The position numbers were made by a program, and so were the translations under genes. The notes beneath the pieces are model-generated. The model was given only the letters and a program-made list of their open reading frames with translations. It did not search any database and was not told the DNA's origin. Source: Phenylobacterium sp. NIBR 498073 (GTDB lineage Bacteria; Pseudomonadota; Alphaproteobacteria; Caulobacterales; Caulobacteraceae). Taken from it: a stretch of 64,000 nucleotides of DNA. The first letter of the stretch is position 1. Each line of letters opens with the position of its first letter. This document shows positions 54,447-62,849 of the stretch, piece after piece. The stretch spans positions 1,426,001-1,490,000 of the forward strand of contig NZ_CP114599.1 in the NCBI RefSeq assembly GCF_027286305.1, given 5' to 3'.

Positions 54447-55439
54447 ATGACGACGTGGATCGACCAAGCCGAGCTGACGGCCATGGCCCAGCGCCAGTCG
54501 GGCGTGGAGGTCCTGCGCCAGCTCTACCCGCCAGGGCGCGTCGCCCACGTCGAAAAGCTCGAGTTCGTGCCGGTCGAGGAGGGGCTGTTCTGCTCGCTCA
54601 ACGCCTGGAGGACCGCCGAACCGACCACCGACCATACGGTGGTTCGCAATTCGATCGGGCTGCAGTTCGTGCAGGCCGGGTCGGTGCGCCAGACCCTGGC
54701 CGGACACGGCCGCTACCTGCACGCCGGCGCACGGGTCTGCCTGACCACCTTTCCGAAGGAGACGCGGCAGGTGCGCCGCTATGGCGCGGGTCTGGACGTC
54801 AAGTATATCGGCGCCTGGGTGGCGCCTGACCTGCTGGTCGACAAGTTCGGGCTGGAGGTCGAGGCGCTGCCCGCGCCGCTGGCGGCGTTCTTCCGCGGCG
54901 AGACCAGCCAGCCGTTCTGCATGAGCCTGCTGCTGCCGCCGCGGCTGTGGCTGGCGCTGGACGAGGTGTTCGCGAGCGGCTTTTCCGGCAAGCTGCGCCA
55001 GACCTATCTGGCGACCAAGATGACCGAGCTGGTCTGCGAACTGACCGCCTCGCTGGCGCGCGCGCCGACGCCGGGCGCGGGGGGCGGCGACCAGGACGAG
55101 CTGTCGCCGCGCGAGCAGGTGCTGATCGAGACCGCGGCGATGATCTACATGCGCGAACTGGCCGCCCCGCCGTCGGTTGAGGCGCTGGCCGCGCGCATCG
55201 GCCTGAACCGCAACCGGCTGTCGGAAGGGTTCCGGCAGGTGTTCGGCTGCACGCCGCACGACTATTCCAAGCGCCAGCGGATGGACTGGGCCCGGCGGCT
55301 GATCCTGGACGGGACCATGCGGCTGGGCGAGGTCGCGCAGGCGGCCGGCTATGCGAGTCTGTCGAGCTTCAGTCGCGCCTTCACCGACCACTTCGGATTT
55401 CCCCCCTCGGCGGCGCCGTCCGCCGCGACCGCTGAATAA
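54447..55439 (+). CDS. AraC-family transcriptional regulator
   Basis: The 330-aa protein has an N-terminal ligand-type domain (about 1-215). A C-terminal AraC/XylS double helix-turn-helix follows, visible as VEALAARIGLNRNRLSEGFR and RLGEVAQAAGYASLSSFSRA with FGFPP at the end. The upstream domain resembles that of siderophore- or AraC-type regulators of Caulobacterales, without known ligand. The amidohydrolase gene starts 10 bases downstream, so regulator and enzyme are co-transcribed. The regulator may respond to the enzyme's substrate or product (inference). The ATG at 54447 is used; GTG-type starts upstream are less likely. Confidence 0.9.
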   Translation: MTTWIDQAELTAMAQRQSGVEVLRQLYPPGRVAHVEKLEFVPVEEGLFCSLNAWRTAEPTTDHTVVRNSIGLQFVQAGSVRQTLAGHGRYLHAGARVCLTTFPKETRQVRRYGAGLDVKYIGAWVAPDLLVDKFGLEVEALPAPLAAFFRGETSQPFCMSLLLPPRLWLALDEVFASGFSGKLRQTYLATKMTELVCELTASLARAPTPGAGGGDQDELSPREQVLIETAAMIYMRELAAPPSVEALAARIGLNRNRLSEGFRQVFGCTPHDYSKRQRMDWARRLILDGTMRLGEVAQAAGYASLSSFSRAFTDHFGFPPSAAPSAATAE

Positions 55440-55449
55440 AGGACCTGGC

Positions 55450-56691
55450 ATGGCTGGCTTTCTGATCGTCAACGCGCGGCTGCTCGACCTGGAGGCCGGG
55501 GTGCTGCGGGGCGGCGCCTCGCTGCGCACCGAGGGCGACAAGATCGTCGAGGTGGCCGAGGGCGGACGGGAGATCGCGGCCGGCGAGGGCGTGCAGGTGA
55601 TCGACGCCGGCGGCCGCACCCTGATGCCGGGGCTGATCGACGCCCACGTCCACGCGGCCCTGACCACCATGGACTTCGCGGCGCTGGCGCGGCGGCAGAC
55701 CTCGTGGCGGGCGATCGAGACCAAGTTCATCCTCGAAGGCATGCTGGCGCGCGGCTTCACCACGGTGCGCGACGCCGGCGGGCTGGACCCGGGCATCGCC
55801 AACGCCCTGGATCGCGGGCTGGTGAAGGGGCCGCGGGTGTTCCGCTCCGGGCGGGTGCTGAGCCAGACCGGCGGCCACGGCGACAGCGATCTGCCGCAGG
55901 AGAGCCCGCAGCTTTGCGCCTGCTCGATCCGCTCGTCCTATTTCAGCCACGTCGCCGACGGCGCCGACGCGGTGCGCAAGGCCGCGCGCGAGGAGCTGAA
56001 GTCCGGCGCCCACCAGATCAAGGTGATGGCCGGCGGCGGGGTGGCCACGCCCTCCGACCCGATCGACATGGTGCAGTACACCGAGGAGGAGATCCGCGCG
56101 GCGGTCGAGGAGGCGCGGGCGCGCCGCACCTACGCCTTCGCCCACGCCTACATCCCCGAGGCCATCGAGCGGGCGGTGCGGGCCGGCGTGCGTTCCATCG
56201 AGCACGGCAACCTGGTCGACGCGGCTTCGGCGCGGGCGATGGCGGCGGCCGGCTGCTTCCTGGTGCCGACCCTGGTGACCTACGACCAGATCGCCGAGAC
56301 CGGAAAGCAACTGCGCTTCCCGAGCGAGAGCCTGCGCAAGCTCGGCGAAGTGCTGCACGCCGGGGTCGGGGCGGTGCAGATCGCGCTCGACGCCGGGGTG
56401 AAGGTCGGATTCGGCACCGACCTGCTGGGCGAGACCCATCCGGCCCAGTCCAAGGAGCTGCTGCTGCGCGCCCAGGTGCAGAGCAACGCCGACGTGCTGC
56501 GCTCGGCCACCCTGGTCAACGCTGAGCTGCTGCAACGCCAGGGCCAGCTGGGTGAGCTGGCGCCAGGGGCGTTCGCCGACCTGTTGCTGGTCGACGGCGA
56601 CCCGCTGGCCGACCTCAACGTGCTGTGCGGCCAGGGCGAACGGATCGACCTGATCATGCGCGGCGGCGTGCTGGCCAAGAGCGCCCTGTGA
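55450..56691 (+). CDS. Metal-dependent amidohydrolase (imidazolonepropionase/prolidase-like)
   Basis: The 413-aa cytoplasmic protein has the amidohydrolase pattern: MPGLIDAHVHA (His66, His68), HQIKVMAGGGVATP (carbamylated Lys), FAHAYIPEAI and SIEHGNLVD (His ligands), and VGFGTDLLGETH (Asp). The C-terminal strand GAFADLLLVDGDPLADL closes the small beta domain. Relatives cleave Xaa-Pro or Xaa-Arg dipeptides or other cyclic amides. The gene lies between the AraC regulator and an overlapping monooxygenase-like gene, forming a three-gene catabolic operon. There is no signal peptide, unlike the other amidohydrolase in this window. Confidence 0.9.
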   Translation: MAGFLIVNARLLDLEAGVLRGGASLRTEGDKIVEVAEGGREIAAGEGVQVIDAGGRTLMPGLIDAHVHAALTTMDFAALARRQTSWRAIETKFILEGMLARGFTTVRDAGGLDPGIANALDRGLVKGPRVFRSGRVLSQTGGHGDSDLPQESPQLCACSIRSSYFSHVADGADAVRKAAREELKSGAHQIKVMAGGGVATPSDPIDMVQYTEEEIRAAVEEARARRTYAFAHAYIPEAIERAVRAGVRSIEHGNLVDAASARAMAAAGCFLVPTLVTYDQIAETGKQLRFPSESLRKLGEVLHAGVGAVQIALDAGVKVGFGTDLLGETHPAQSKELLLRAQVQSNADVLRSATLVNAELLQRQGQLGELAPGAFADLLLVDGDPLADLNVLCGQGERIDLIMRGGVLAKSAL

Positions 56692-57005
56692 GTGGGGCGG
56701 TGCGCAGCGTCATCCGCTTCACGGTCAAGCCGGGGCGGGAGGCCGAGTTCGAGGCCGCTTTCGCCGCCTGCGGGATGCTCACCCGGCCGCGGGCGATCGA
56801 AGGCTTCGTCGAGGCTGAACTGGTGCGGGGGCTGGAGAACCCCGCCGAGTACCTGGTGATCGGCCGCTGGGCGGACCCAGCCGCTTACGCCGCCTGGCAG
56901 GCCTGTTCGATGGCGGGCGTCACGGCGCAGCAGCGCCGGGCCCTGCTGGAGACCCTGGTCGATCCGCGCCCCGGCGCGGCCTATGCGGTGGCGGCCGTGG
57001 GCTAG
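56688..57005 (+). CDS. Antibiotic biosynthesis monooxygenase (ABM)-domain protein
   Basis: The 105-aa protein is a single ferredoxin-like ABM domain: SVIRFTVKPGREAEFEAAFA at the start, then a helix, and EYLVIGRWADPAAYAAWQAC in the middle. ABM proteins act as small cofactor-free monooxygenases or as dimeric binding proteins. The start is a GTG at 56688 overlapping the amidohydrolase stop (GTGA), which indicates translational coupling. Its job is probably in the same pathway as the amidohydrolase. An upstream ATG-type start would run far into the amidohydrolase gene and is rejected. Confidence 0.83.
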   Translation: MSGAVRSVIRFTVKPGREAEFEAAFAACGMLTRPRAIEGFVEAELVRGLENPAEYLVIGRWADPAAYAAWQACSMAGVTAQQRRALLETLVDPRPGAAYAVAAVG

Positions 57006-57037
57006 CTTGCAGGCGCTGGGCGGGTTAACTGCCTGCC

Positions 57038-57367
57038 ATGGCGCGCACCAAGCACAGCGACGAGTTCGAAATCGAGGTCGACGGGGAGGCCTATGTCTGG
57101 TGGCTCCACCGCCGCCCGCAATGGTCCAGCGACGCTGCGAAGTGGCGCGGCATGGCGATCGCCGTGCGCCACCAGGAAGGCAAGCGCGAAGCAGTTCTGG
57201 AGTTCCCCCCAGGGCCGCAGCCGCGGTTCGGCGCCCCGCAGCTGCAGGCTTCGCAGATTGCTCGACCCCTCGTCGCGACCGCCATCGCCTCGGCGTTGGA
57301 GGCCGGATGGGAGCCGCTGTCGCGCGGCAAGACCGTCACCATCGTCGTGGACGAGACCGGCGGCTGA
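57038..57367 (+). CDS. Conserved hypothetical protein
   Basis: The 109-aa product starts MARTKHSDEFEIEVDGEAYV and has a WWLHRRPQWSSDAAKWRG stretch, then a small alpha/beta pattern ending KTVTIVVDETGG. There is no signal peptide, membrane helix or recognisable catalytic motif. The codon pattern and a strong terminator directly after it support a real gene. It follows the ABM gene by 32 bases. I do not recognise the family. Confidence 0.7.
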   Translation: MARTKHSDEFEIEVDGEAYVWWLHRRPQWSSDAAKWRGMAIAVRHQEGKREAVLEFPPGPQPRFGAPQLQASQIARPLVATAIASALEAGWEPLSRGKTVTIVVDETGG

Positions 57368-57379
57368 ACCCAGCACGGC

Positions 57380-57405
57380 GCCCCCCTCGCCAAGGCGAGG
57401 GGGGC
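57380..57405 (+). terminator. Strong hairpin terminator
   Basis: A perfect 12-bp inverted repeat (57380-57391 with 57394-57405) starts 12 bases after the stop of the hypothetical gene and is followed by TGTCTT. Folding requires a loop of about 6 bases, opening the innermost pairs. It may also serve transcripts from the converging gene at 57514-57828. Confidence 0.7.
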
Positions 57406-57513
57406 TGTCTTGAGGTCGGCGGAAGCGCAGGCGTCGCAAGGCGCCTACGCCAAGCTGAACGCTGCGCCCTTCACGATATCAAACCGCACTTTTCCGCCCC
57501 CACGTCGAGGGGC

Positions 57514-57828
57514 TCAGCCCTCCTGGTGCAGGGTCTTGGCCGCGGGCTGCGCGGCGGCCAGGTCCTCGTGTTCGGCGTCGCGGACGGCGCGCGAGACGTT
57601 CAGGCGCGTGAACAGTTGTCCCGGCGCGTCGGCGAGGCTCGCCTGGGCCAGTTGCTTGGCGCGCGACAGGTCGCTGCAGACGCCGAGGCCGACGATGGTC
57701 ACCTCCGGACCTTCAAACGCCAGGACGGCGAAGTTGCCCGCCGTCGGCGTGTGATGATCGCTCTCCGGCCAGGCCCGGAAGCGGTAGGCGGCGCCCGAAG
57801 CGCCCCGGAGTTCAACAAATTCACGCAT
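57514..57828 (-). CDS. Hypothetical protein
   Basis: The 104-aa product starts MREFVELRGASGAAYRFRAW and has a compact mixed alpha/beta pattern with GNFAVLAFEGPEVTIVGLGV, followed by a charged helical tail. No signal peptide or known motif is present. The start at 57828 is chosen because the longer frame to 57888 adds an unlikely N-terminus. It is probably a small cytoplasmic protein restricted to this bacterial group. The gene is divergent from the small membrane-tail protein 91 bases away. Confidence 0.65.
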   Translation of the reverse strand: MREFVELRGASGAAYRFRAWPESDHHTPTAGNFAVLAFEGPEVTIVGLGVCSDLSRAKQLAQASLADAPGQLFTRLNVSRAVRDAEHEDLAAAQPAAKTLHQEG

Positions 57829-57918
57829 CAACACTATCCAAGCGCCCAACAGGCGCCAATTTCCAGAACTATCGGACCGGAGAATCACCGATCCACGAAC
57901 AGGGAGCCGAACCGGCGC

Positions 57919-58305
57919 ATGGCCGAGTCTATCGAGCGCTTTCTGCGCCGTCGCCCCACGATCTCAACACATGCGCCACTTGGCCGCGTGTTCAATGTCC
58001 TGCGCGAGACCTGGCGGCTGGACGACGACCCCAAACGCACAACCCCCGACAGCGGTTTCATCGCCACGGGACGAACCGCGGCCGAGGCCGCGGACCTCGC
58101 CCGCGAGTGGACCGGACGGTACGCCCGGCACGGCTTCGACAAGGCCTCCGGCGCCTGGTGGGCGGTGGAGGGCGCGCGGATCCACCGCATCACCGTCGGC
58201 CCGCGTCGGCGCCGCTCGCTGGGGCTGGCGCTGGGCCTGGGGGCGGCTGGCCTGGCGGCGGTGCTGGTCGCCCGCGGCGCTTCGGGGCGCCGCGCCGGCC
58301 GCTAG
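57919..58305 (+). CDS. Hypothetical protein with C-terminal membrane helix
   Basis: The 128-aa product begins MAESIERFLRRRPTISTHAP and has a central segment (FIATGRTAAEAADLAREWTG and GAWWAVEGARIHRITV) that looks like a small compact domain. A hydrophobic helix (about 101-119) before GRRAGR suggests a tail anchor in the inner membrane. No family is recognised. The ATG at 57919 is preceded by AGGGAG about 11 bases away. It converges with the Tyr/Gly-rich gene, with 8 bases between stops. Confidence 0.65.
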   Translation: MAESIERFLRRRPTISTHAPLGRVFNVLRETWRLDDDPKRTTPDSGFIATGRTAAEAADLAREWTGRYARHGFDKASGAWWAVEGARIHRITVGPRRRRSLGLALGLGAAGLAAVLVARGASGRRAGR

Positions 58306-58313
58306 AGAATGCT

Positions 58314-58751
58314 CTAACAGGCGTAGCGCCGCTCGATGGTCACGCGCCGGCCGATGTAGGGGTCGTAGACCCGCTCGCGGCTGACGCAGGTGCGCGGGGC
58401 GTAGCCGTAGCCATACGCGTAAGGTCGGGCATAGCTATAGCCGCGGCCATAGTAGCCGTCGCCGTAGTCGCGCGACCCGCCGCGGTAGTAGCCGCCGCCG
58501 TTGTAGTAGCCGTTGTTATAGTAGCCGTCGCCGTAATAGCCGCTGTCGTAGCTGCGGTTCTTACTCGATCCGGCGATGGCTGCGCCGAGCGCCAGGCCCA
58601 GCACGCCGCCGACGATGGCGGCCGCCGCAGCGTCGTTGTCGTCGTGGTCGCGATGGTAGCGGTAGGGCTCGGCCTGCGCCGAACCGGCGCTCGCGGCGAT
58701 GGCGCCGGCCGCGGTGACCGCCGCGATCGTCGTTGTCAGGAGCTTCTTCAT
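58314..58751 (-). CDS. Exported Tyr/Gly-rich protein with glycine-zipper segment
   Basis: The 145-aa product has a signal peptide (MKKLLTTTIAAVTAAGAIAA and on to AQA). A glycine-zipper-like hydrophobic stretch (AAAAIVGGVLGLALGAAIAG, about 43-62) and a low-complexity Tyr/Gly region (about 68-118) follow. The end contains TCVSRERVYDPYIGRRVTIE with two Cys. Proteins of this build are common exported envelope components in alphaproteobacteria, with unknown function. It appears monocistronic. Confidence 0.72.
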   Translation of the reverse strand: MKKLLTTTIAAVTAAGAIAASAGSAQAEPYRYHRDHDDNDAAAAAIVGGVLGLALGAAIAGSSKNRSYDSGYYGDGYYNNGYYNGGGYYRGGSRDYGDGYYGRGYSYARPYAYGYGYAPRTCVSRERVYDPYIGRRVTIERRYAC

Positions 58752-58860
58752 GCTCGCCTCCTTCCGGCCCCGTCCGAATATGGGGAGGCCGGTCTCAGGC
58801 GGCACGATCGCAAGGTCACGCTGAACGCAGGCTGAATGGGTTAACGCGCGGCGCGGGCGG

Positions 58861-59079
58861 TTACGAACGGGGCGCGGTCTCGGATGTGCGGGGCAAGGCG
58901 CGGGCGCTCCACGGATCGCCGCGCGGGGTCACGACGGTGAAGTCCGGGCCGCTGATCAGGGCGACCATCGCGCCGGCCTGCGGCCCCGTCTGCGGGGTGC
59001 GATCGGCAAAGGTCGGCGTCTCGGCCGCCGAGGCCGAGGCGATCGCGACAAGAAAGACGGTCGTTGCCAACACCTTCAT
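58861..59079 (-). CDS. Small exported protein
   Basis: The 72-aa product has a signal peptide (MKVLATTVFLVAIASASAAE) and a mature part of about 53 residues containing MVALISGPDFTVVTPRGDPW. AAGGGT lies upstream of the ATG at 59079. The frame is open further upstream, but that part has no signal or homology-like pattern. The family is not recognised. It appears monocistronic. Confidence 0.55.
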   Translation of the reverse strand: MKVLATTVFLVAIASASAAETPTFADRTPQTGPQAGAMVALISGPDFTVVTPRGDPWSARALPRTSETAPRS

Positions 59080-59382
59080 CTTAGAACCCTTGCTGTACCG
59101 CGGCCGGGTACCCATCAAGAATCCGCCCCTCGCGCCGGCTTGTGCGAGAAATCGGCGCGACGTTCCACTCGATTCAACTCTGTCACGAAAGTTTATCGCC
59201 GCTGCGATGCTTACAGGCGTGCAGATGACTGCTGATTGGGCGCCGTCCGCGGTCGGTGAGGCGGCGGCGACTCTGACCTGGAGTAAATTCCGATCTGCCG
59301 TCACGCGCTCGCCATGTTCGCGCTGTTAAGCGTTCCGCCCTTGCGCCCGGCGTTTTCGGGCGCGTGTCGGACGGAGTAGACG

Positions 59383-59793
59383 GTGAAAGCAATTTCCATG
59401 GCGATCCTCGCAGCGGCGGCGCTGGGACTGGCGGCCTGCGGCGAGAAGACGGCGGGGGCGCAGGGCGGCGACCCGAACGCCGGCCTGGATGTCGCCATCC
59501 GCAGCTGGCACGCCGAGCTGAAGGCCAACGACCCGCAGTGCAAGGGCAAGCCCGAGGGCGAGCAGTGCCGGGCGTTCGAGGTGGCCTGCAAGGGCCTGCG
59601 CGAGGTCAGTCCCGACGAGGCGGCCCACGGCATGACGGCCAAGATCGGCGCGGCCATCGGCTGGGAGGCCTGGGACGTTGCGCGCTCGGAGTATCGCCCG
59701 ACCTCGGCGACGGCCGAATTCCAGAAGGTGGGCGGCGAGTGGAAGCGGCTGGCCACCGGGCCGGTCAACCTGTCGACCTGCGTGGCCTCCTAG
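59383..59793 (+). CDS. Small lipoprotein of unknown function
   Basis: The 136-aa product has a lipobox signal (MAILAAAALGLAACGEK, with the Cys at residue 19). The mature part contains Cys residues in DPQCKGKP, GEQCRAFEVACKG and LSTCVAS that may form disulphides. The GTG at 59383 has GGAG 7 bases upstream and is taken as start; ATG 59398 is an alternative that keeps the signal. It is probably attached to a membrane in the periplasm. It converges with the LysR-type gene with 2 bases between. No family is recognised. Confidence 0.72.
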   Translation: MKAISMAILAAAALGLAACGEKTAGAQGGDPNAGLDVAIRSWHAELKANDPQCKGKPEGEQCRAFEVACKGLREVSPDEAAHGMTAKIGAAIGWEAWDVARSEYRPTSATAEFQKVGGEWKRLATGPVNLSTCVAS

Positions 59794-59795
59794 GT

Positions 59796-60725
59796 TTAGG
59801 AACCACGCCGCGGGTAGTCGCGCAGGACCGGGTCCTGCGCGGCGCAGTCGAGGATCCACTCGCGGAACGCCCGGATTTTCGGCGCGCGGGCGCGGTCGGC
59901 GCGATAGGCCAGCCAGTAGGCGCCGCCGTAGTGGGCGACGGTCTTGAACGGCATGACGAGGCGCCCCGCCTCCAGGTCGGCATTGAAGAAGAACGGGCAG
60001 GCCAGCGCTACGCCCTGTTCGCCGAGCGCCGAAGCGACCTCCACGGTCTGGCTGTCGCCGATGATGCGCGGCGTGCGGATGTCGGCGGCGTCTTGGCGTC
60101 CGACGCCGACCGCGGCGAACCAGATCGCCCACTCTTGGGGCGAGCCGATCAGCGGGGCCTCCAGCAGGTCCTCGGGGCGGGCCAGGCCGCCCAGCCGCTC
60201 GCGCATGGCCGGGGTGCAGAGCGGCGCATGGATGTGCGGGAACAGGTAGTGGCTCTCGATGCCCGACCAGTCGCCTTCGCCTGAGCGCACGGCGACGTCG
60301 AAGTTCTCGTGCGCCAGGTCGACCAGCCGCGTCGAGGTGTCGAGCCGCACGGCGATCGACGGGTGCTTGAGCTGGAACGCGCCGATCCGCGGCGCCAGCC
60401 ATTGGTTGGCGGCGGTGGCCAGCGAGGTGATGGAGAGCACGCCTTCGCCGGTTTCGGTGATGTCCATCAGCGCCGTGCGCAGGACGCCGACCGCTTCGCT
60501 GGCGGCGCGCGCCAGCCGCTCGCCCGCGGCGGTGAGCGCCACCTCGCGCGGCAACCGCAGGAACAGCGGCTGGTCGAGCCGTTTCTCCAGCGCCTTCACC
60601 TGCCAGCTGACCGCCGCCTGGGTGATCCCCAGCTCCTGGGCGGCGCGCGTGAAGCTGCGTAGCCGGGCGGCGGATTCGAACACGCGAATGGCGCTGAGCG
60701 GGATGGTGGCGAGGATGTCTGACAT
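59796..60725 (-). CDS. LysR-family transcriptional regulator (GcvA-like)
   Basis: The 309-aa protein has the LysR winged helix-turn-helix at the N-terminus (LSAIRVFESAARLRSFTRAA and LGITQAAVSWQVKALEKRLD). A two-lobed effector domain follows, with SITSLATAANQWLAPRIGAF and a late GVALACPFFF. The N-terminal sequence is that of the GcvA subgroup, which regulates glycine cleavage and beta-lactamase genes in other bacteria. Nothing of that sort is adjacent; the divergent neighbour is a 59-codon gene. The target is therefore not evident. Confidence 0.92.
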   Translation of the reverse strand: MSDILATIPLSAIRVFESAARLRSFTRAAQELGITQAAVSWQVKALEKRLDQPLFLRLPREVALTAAGERLARAASEAVGVLRTALMDITETGEGVLSITSLATAANQWLAPRIGAFQLKHPSIAVRLDTSTRLVDLAHENFDVAVRSGEGDWSGIESHYLFPHIHAPLCTPAMRERLGGLARPEDLLEAPLIGSPQEWAIWFAAVGVGRQDAADIRTPRIIGDSQTVEVASALGEQGVALACPFFFNADLEAGRLVMPFKTVAHYGGAYWLAYRADRARAPKIRAFREWILDCAAQDPVLRDYPRRGS

Positions 60726-60824
60726 AAGTATTGCTAATGCATAGAGCAGGAGGACGCGTTTGTCACCACGCGCTGCTTGGCCGACATTCTCCTTGTAAAG
60801 AAGCGGTCAGAGCGGATCAGGACA

Positions 60825-61004
60825 ATGGAAGAGCTGCACAGGCTCCATAAGGACGTTCCCTTCGGATGGGTGCTTTGGCTGCAGGAGGTCTTCGGCCAGG
60901 CCGGGCGCAAGCGCGCGGTCCGCGACCAGCAGGCCGCCAAGGGCGCGCCGACATCGGGGGGCTATGTCCCGGGCGACCTGCACTGCCTGTCGGGGCCGCA
61001 CTAG
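60825..61004 (+). CDS. Small hypothetical protein
   Basis: The 59-aa frame starts MEELHRLHKDVPFGWVLWLQ and ends GDLHCLSGPH. It is preceded by AGGA 3 bases before the ATG; a TTG at 60777 could extend it by 16 residues. The composition is protein-like, but no family is recognised and the frame is short. It is divergent from the LysR gene and upstream of the VOC-family gene. Confidence 0.4.
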   Translation: MEELHRLHKDVPFGWVLWLQEVFGQAGRKRAVRDQQAAKGAPTSGGYVPGDLHCLSGPH

Positions 61005-61062
61005 GCGGTTGACCGGAATTGAACAAATAGTGAACATGCCGGAATTCTGAAAGGAGCTCGGC

Positions 61063-61467
61063 ATAAAACCGAAGATCAGCATGATCGGCCTGGGCGTGCG
61101 CGACTTCGCCGCCTCGCTGGCCTTCTATCGCGACGGCCTGGGCTTTCCGGTCCACAACCACCAGGAGGGCGAGGATTTCGCGATGTTCGCCCTGGAAGGG
61201 ACGTGGCTGTCGATCTATCCGCGCGACAAGCTGGCGGAAGATGCGACGGTGGCTGGCGACGGGGCCGGGTTTAGCGGTTTTTGCCTGGCGCACAATGTCG
61301 GCTCGAAGGCCGAGGTCGACGCGGTGTTCGCGCATGCGCTCGCGGTCGGCGCGCGGCCGGTGAAGACGCCGCGCGACGTCTTCTGGGGCGGGTATTCAAG
61401 CTATTTCGCCGATCCGGATGGCCACCTCTGGGAAGTGGCCTACAATCCGTTCACCGACCTGACGTGA
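61063..61467 (+). CDS. VOC (glyoxalase/bleomycin-resistance) superfamily protein with apparent ATA start
   Basis: The protein has a single VOC fold unit pair: SMIGLGVRDFAASLAFYRDG at the start, and YSSYFADPDGHLWEVAYNPF at the end with the metal-ligand Glu. Family members usually begin MKPKISMI; here the codons are ATA AAA CCG AAG ATC AGC ATG, and AAGGAG lies 6 bases before the ATA. An ATG at 61081 would give 128 aa, losing six residues. Either a rare ATA start or use of the inner ATG is possible. The substrate is unknown. The next gene converges. Confidence 0.83.
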   Translation: MKPKISMIGLGVRDFAASLAFYRDGLGFPVHNHQEGEDFAMFALEGTWLSIYPRDKLAEDATVAGDGAGFSGFCLAHNVGSKAEVDAVFAHALAVGARPVKTPRDVFWGGYSSYFADPDGHLWEVAYNPFTDLT

Positions 61468-61471
61468 GGCC

Positions 61472-61729
61472 TTACTCGGCCAGGTCCTGGAAGTAGGGCT
61501 CGACCTCGCCCTGCAGCTTGACGGTCATGGCGTTGCCCTTGCGGTCGACGGTCTTGCCGACGCTGAGCCGCACCCAGCCTTCGCTGACGCAGTACTCGTC
61601 GACATTGGTCTTCTCGACGCCCTTGAAGCGGACGCCGACGCCGCGCTCCAGCGCCTCGGCGTCGTGATAGGGGCTGGCCGGGTTCACGGAGAGCCGGTCG
61701 GGGGGCGTGGTCGGGCGGGTGTCGCTCAT
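61472..61729 (-). CDS. DUF3297-family protein
   Basis: The 85-aa product starts with the conserved PPDRLSVNPASPYHDAEALE and continues GVGVRFKGVEKTNVDEYCVS and VEPYFQDLAE. These are signatures of DUF3297, a small cytoplasmic family of unknown function in alpha- and gammaproteobacteria. Length and ends are normal. It converges with the VOC gene with 4 bases between. It is not obviously in an operon with the HAD gene upstream, which ends 40 bases from its start. Confidence 0.87.
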   Translation of the reverse strand: MSDTRPTTPPDRLSVNPASPYHDAEALERGVGVRFKGVEKTNVDEYCVSEGWVRLSVGKTVDRKGNAMTVKLQGEVEPYFQDLAE

Positions 61730-61769
61730 GGCGCCCGATTAGCCTTCCTGGGCGCGATTGCCAACCGTC

Positions 61770-62693
61770 CTAGCGGGGCGGCGGGAACACCTGCGCCCAG
61801 TCGCGCTTGACGCTGACCACCTGGATGCCGAACTCGGCGGCTCGGTCGAGGGTCTCGATCAGCGGGCTGAGCTTGAAGTCGCGGTCGTAGGCGGTTTCAC
61901 GCTCGTTGTCGTCGTGATGCACCAGCAAGGCCAGGCGCGGGCCGGGGCCGTCCAGGGTGTAGCGCAGCATCGCCTGGTCGCCGTCGGAGTTGCCGAACGC
62001 CAGGATCGGCCGGCGGCCGATGTGCAGGCCGATGTTGGCCGGCTTCACGGCGCGGTCATCGAAGGTGTCCAGCTGCGCCAGCTTCATCAGCGCGAGCCGG
62101 CCGCCGGTCTCCTGCAGTTCGGTCTTCACGCTGGAGCCGATCACCTGCTCGGGCGGCACGCCGTACACCGGCTCGGCGAAGGCGCGCATGAAGTCGATGC
62201 CGCCGCCGGAGACGATGAAGGTCTTGAAGTCGTGGGCGCGAAGATAGGCCAGCAACTCCAACTGCGGCTGGTAGACGACCTGCGGGTAGGGGCGATCGAG
62301 CTTGGGGTGCCGGGCGGTGACCAGCCATTGGCGCACCTCGTCCTGGAAGGCCTCGATGCTCATCCCGGCGTGCACGGCGAAGGCGAATTCGAAGATCCCC
62401 TGCTTGCCGAGCGCATGGATGGCGGCCCGATCGTGATCCAGGAAGGCCTTGAACGGCTGGCGCTGGGCCAGCGACGGGTCGGCCGCGGCCATGGCGGCGG
62501 CGCGGTCGAAGGCGAACAGCACCTGCACCTGCAGCGGCTGCTCGCACCAGAGGGTGCCGTCGTTGTCGAAGACCGCGATCCGTTCGGGGGCGGGCACGAA
62601 GTCGGAGCTGTTCTTGTCGGTGGTCGCGGCCACGAAGTCGAGGATGGCGCGGCGCGCGGGGCCGTCGGTCCAGGATGACAGGGCTTGGGTCAC
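61770..62693 (-). CDS. HAD-superfamily hydrolase
   Basis: The 307-aa protein has HAD motif I VFDNDGTLWCEQP (nucleophile Asp and +2 Asp), motif II FIVSGGGIDFM and motif IV FGNSDGDQAM. It is a cytoplasmic Mg2+-dependent phosphatase-type enzyme with an alpha-helical cap between. The start is GTG at 62693, with GGAGG 6 bases upstream; the open frame beyond has no homology. Members of this branch are often annotated as nonspecific acid phosphatases or phosphoserine-phosphatase-like. The substrate is unknown. Confidence 0.88.
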   Translation of the reverse strand: MTQALSSWTDGPARRAILDFVAATTDKNSSDFVPAPERIAVFDNDGTLWCEQPLQVQVLFAFDRAAAMAAADPSLAQRQPFKAFLDHDRAAIHALGKQGIFEFAFAVHAGMSIEAFQDEVRQWLVTARHPKLDRPYPQVVYQPQLELLAYLRAHDFKTFIVSGGGIDFMRAFAEPVYGVPPEQVIGSSVKTELQETGGRLALMKLAQLDTFDDRAVKPANIGLHIGRRPILAFGNSDGDQAMLRYTLDGPGPRLALLVHHDDNERETAYDRDFKLSPLIETLDRAAEFGIQVVSVKRDWAQVFPPPR

Positions 62694-62849
62694 GGCGGCC
62701 TCCGATGAGCCGCCAGCTTCGCGTGGGGTTTCCTGAGCGCCTATCGGGGGTTTCCCGCGGAGGGGGGCCGTCAACGCCCCCTTAAGCTGCCCGCCGCCAG
62801 GATGGGCGAGCCCCTGCGCGACGGGGGTCTTGCGACCTGGGAGGTCGGC

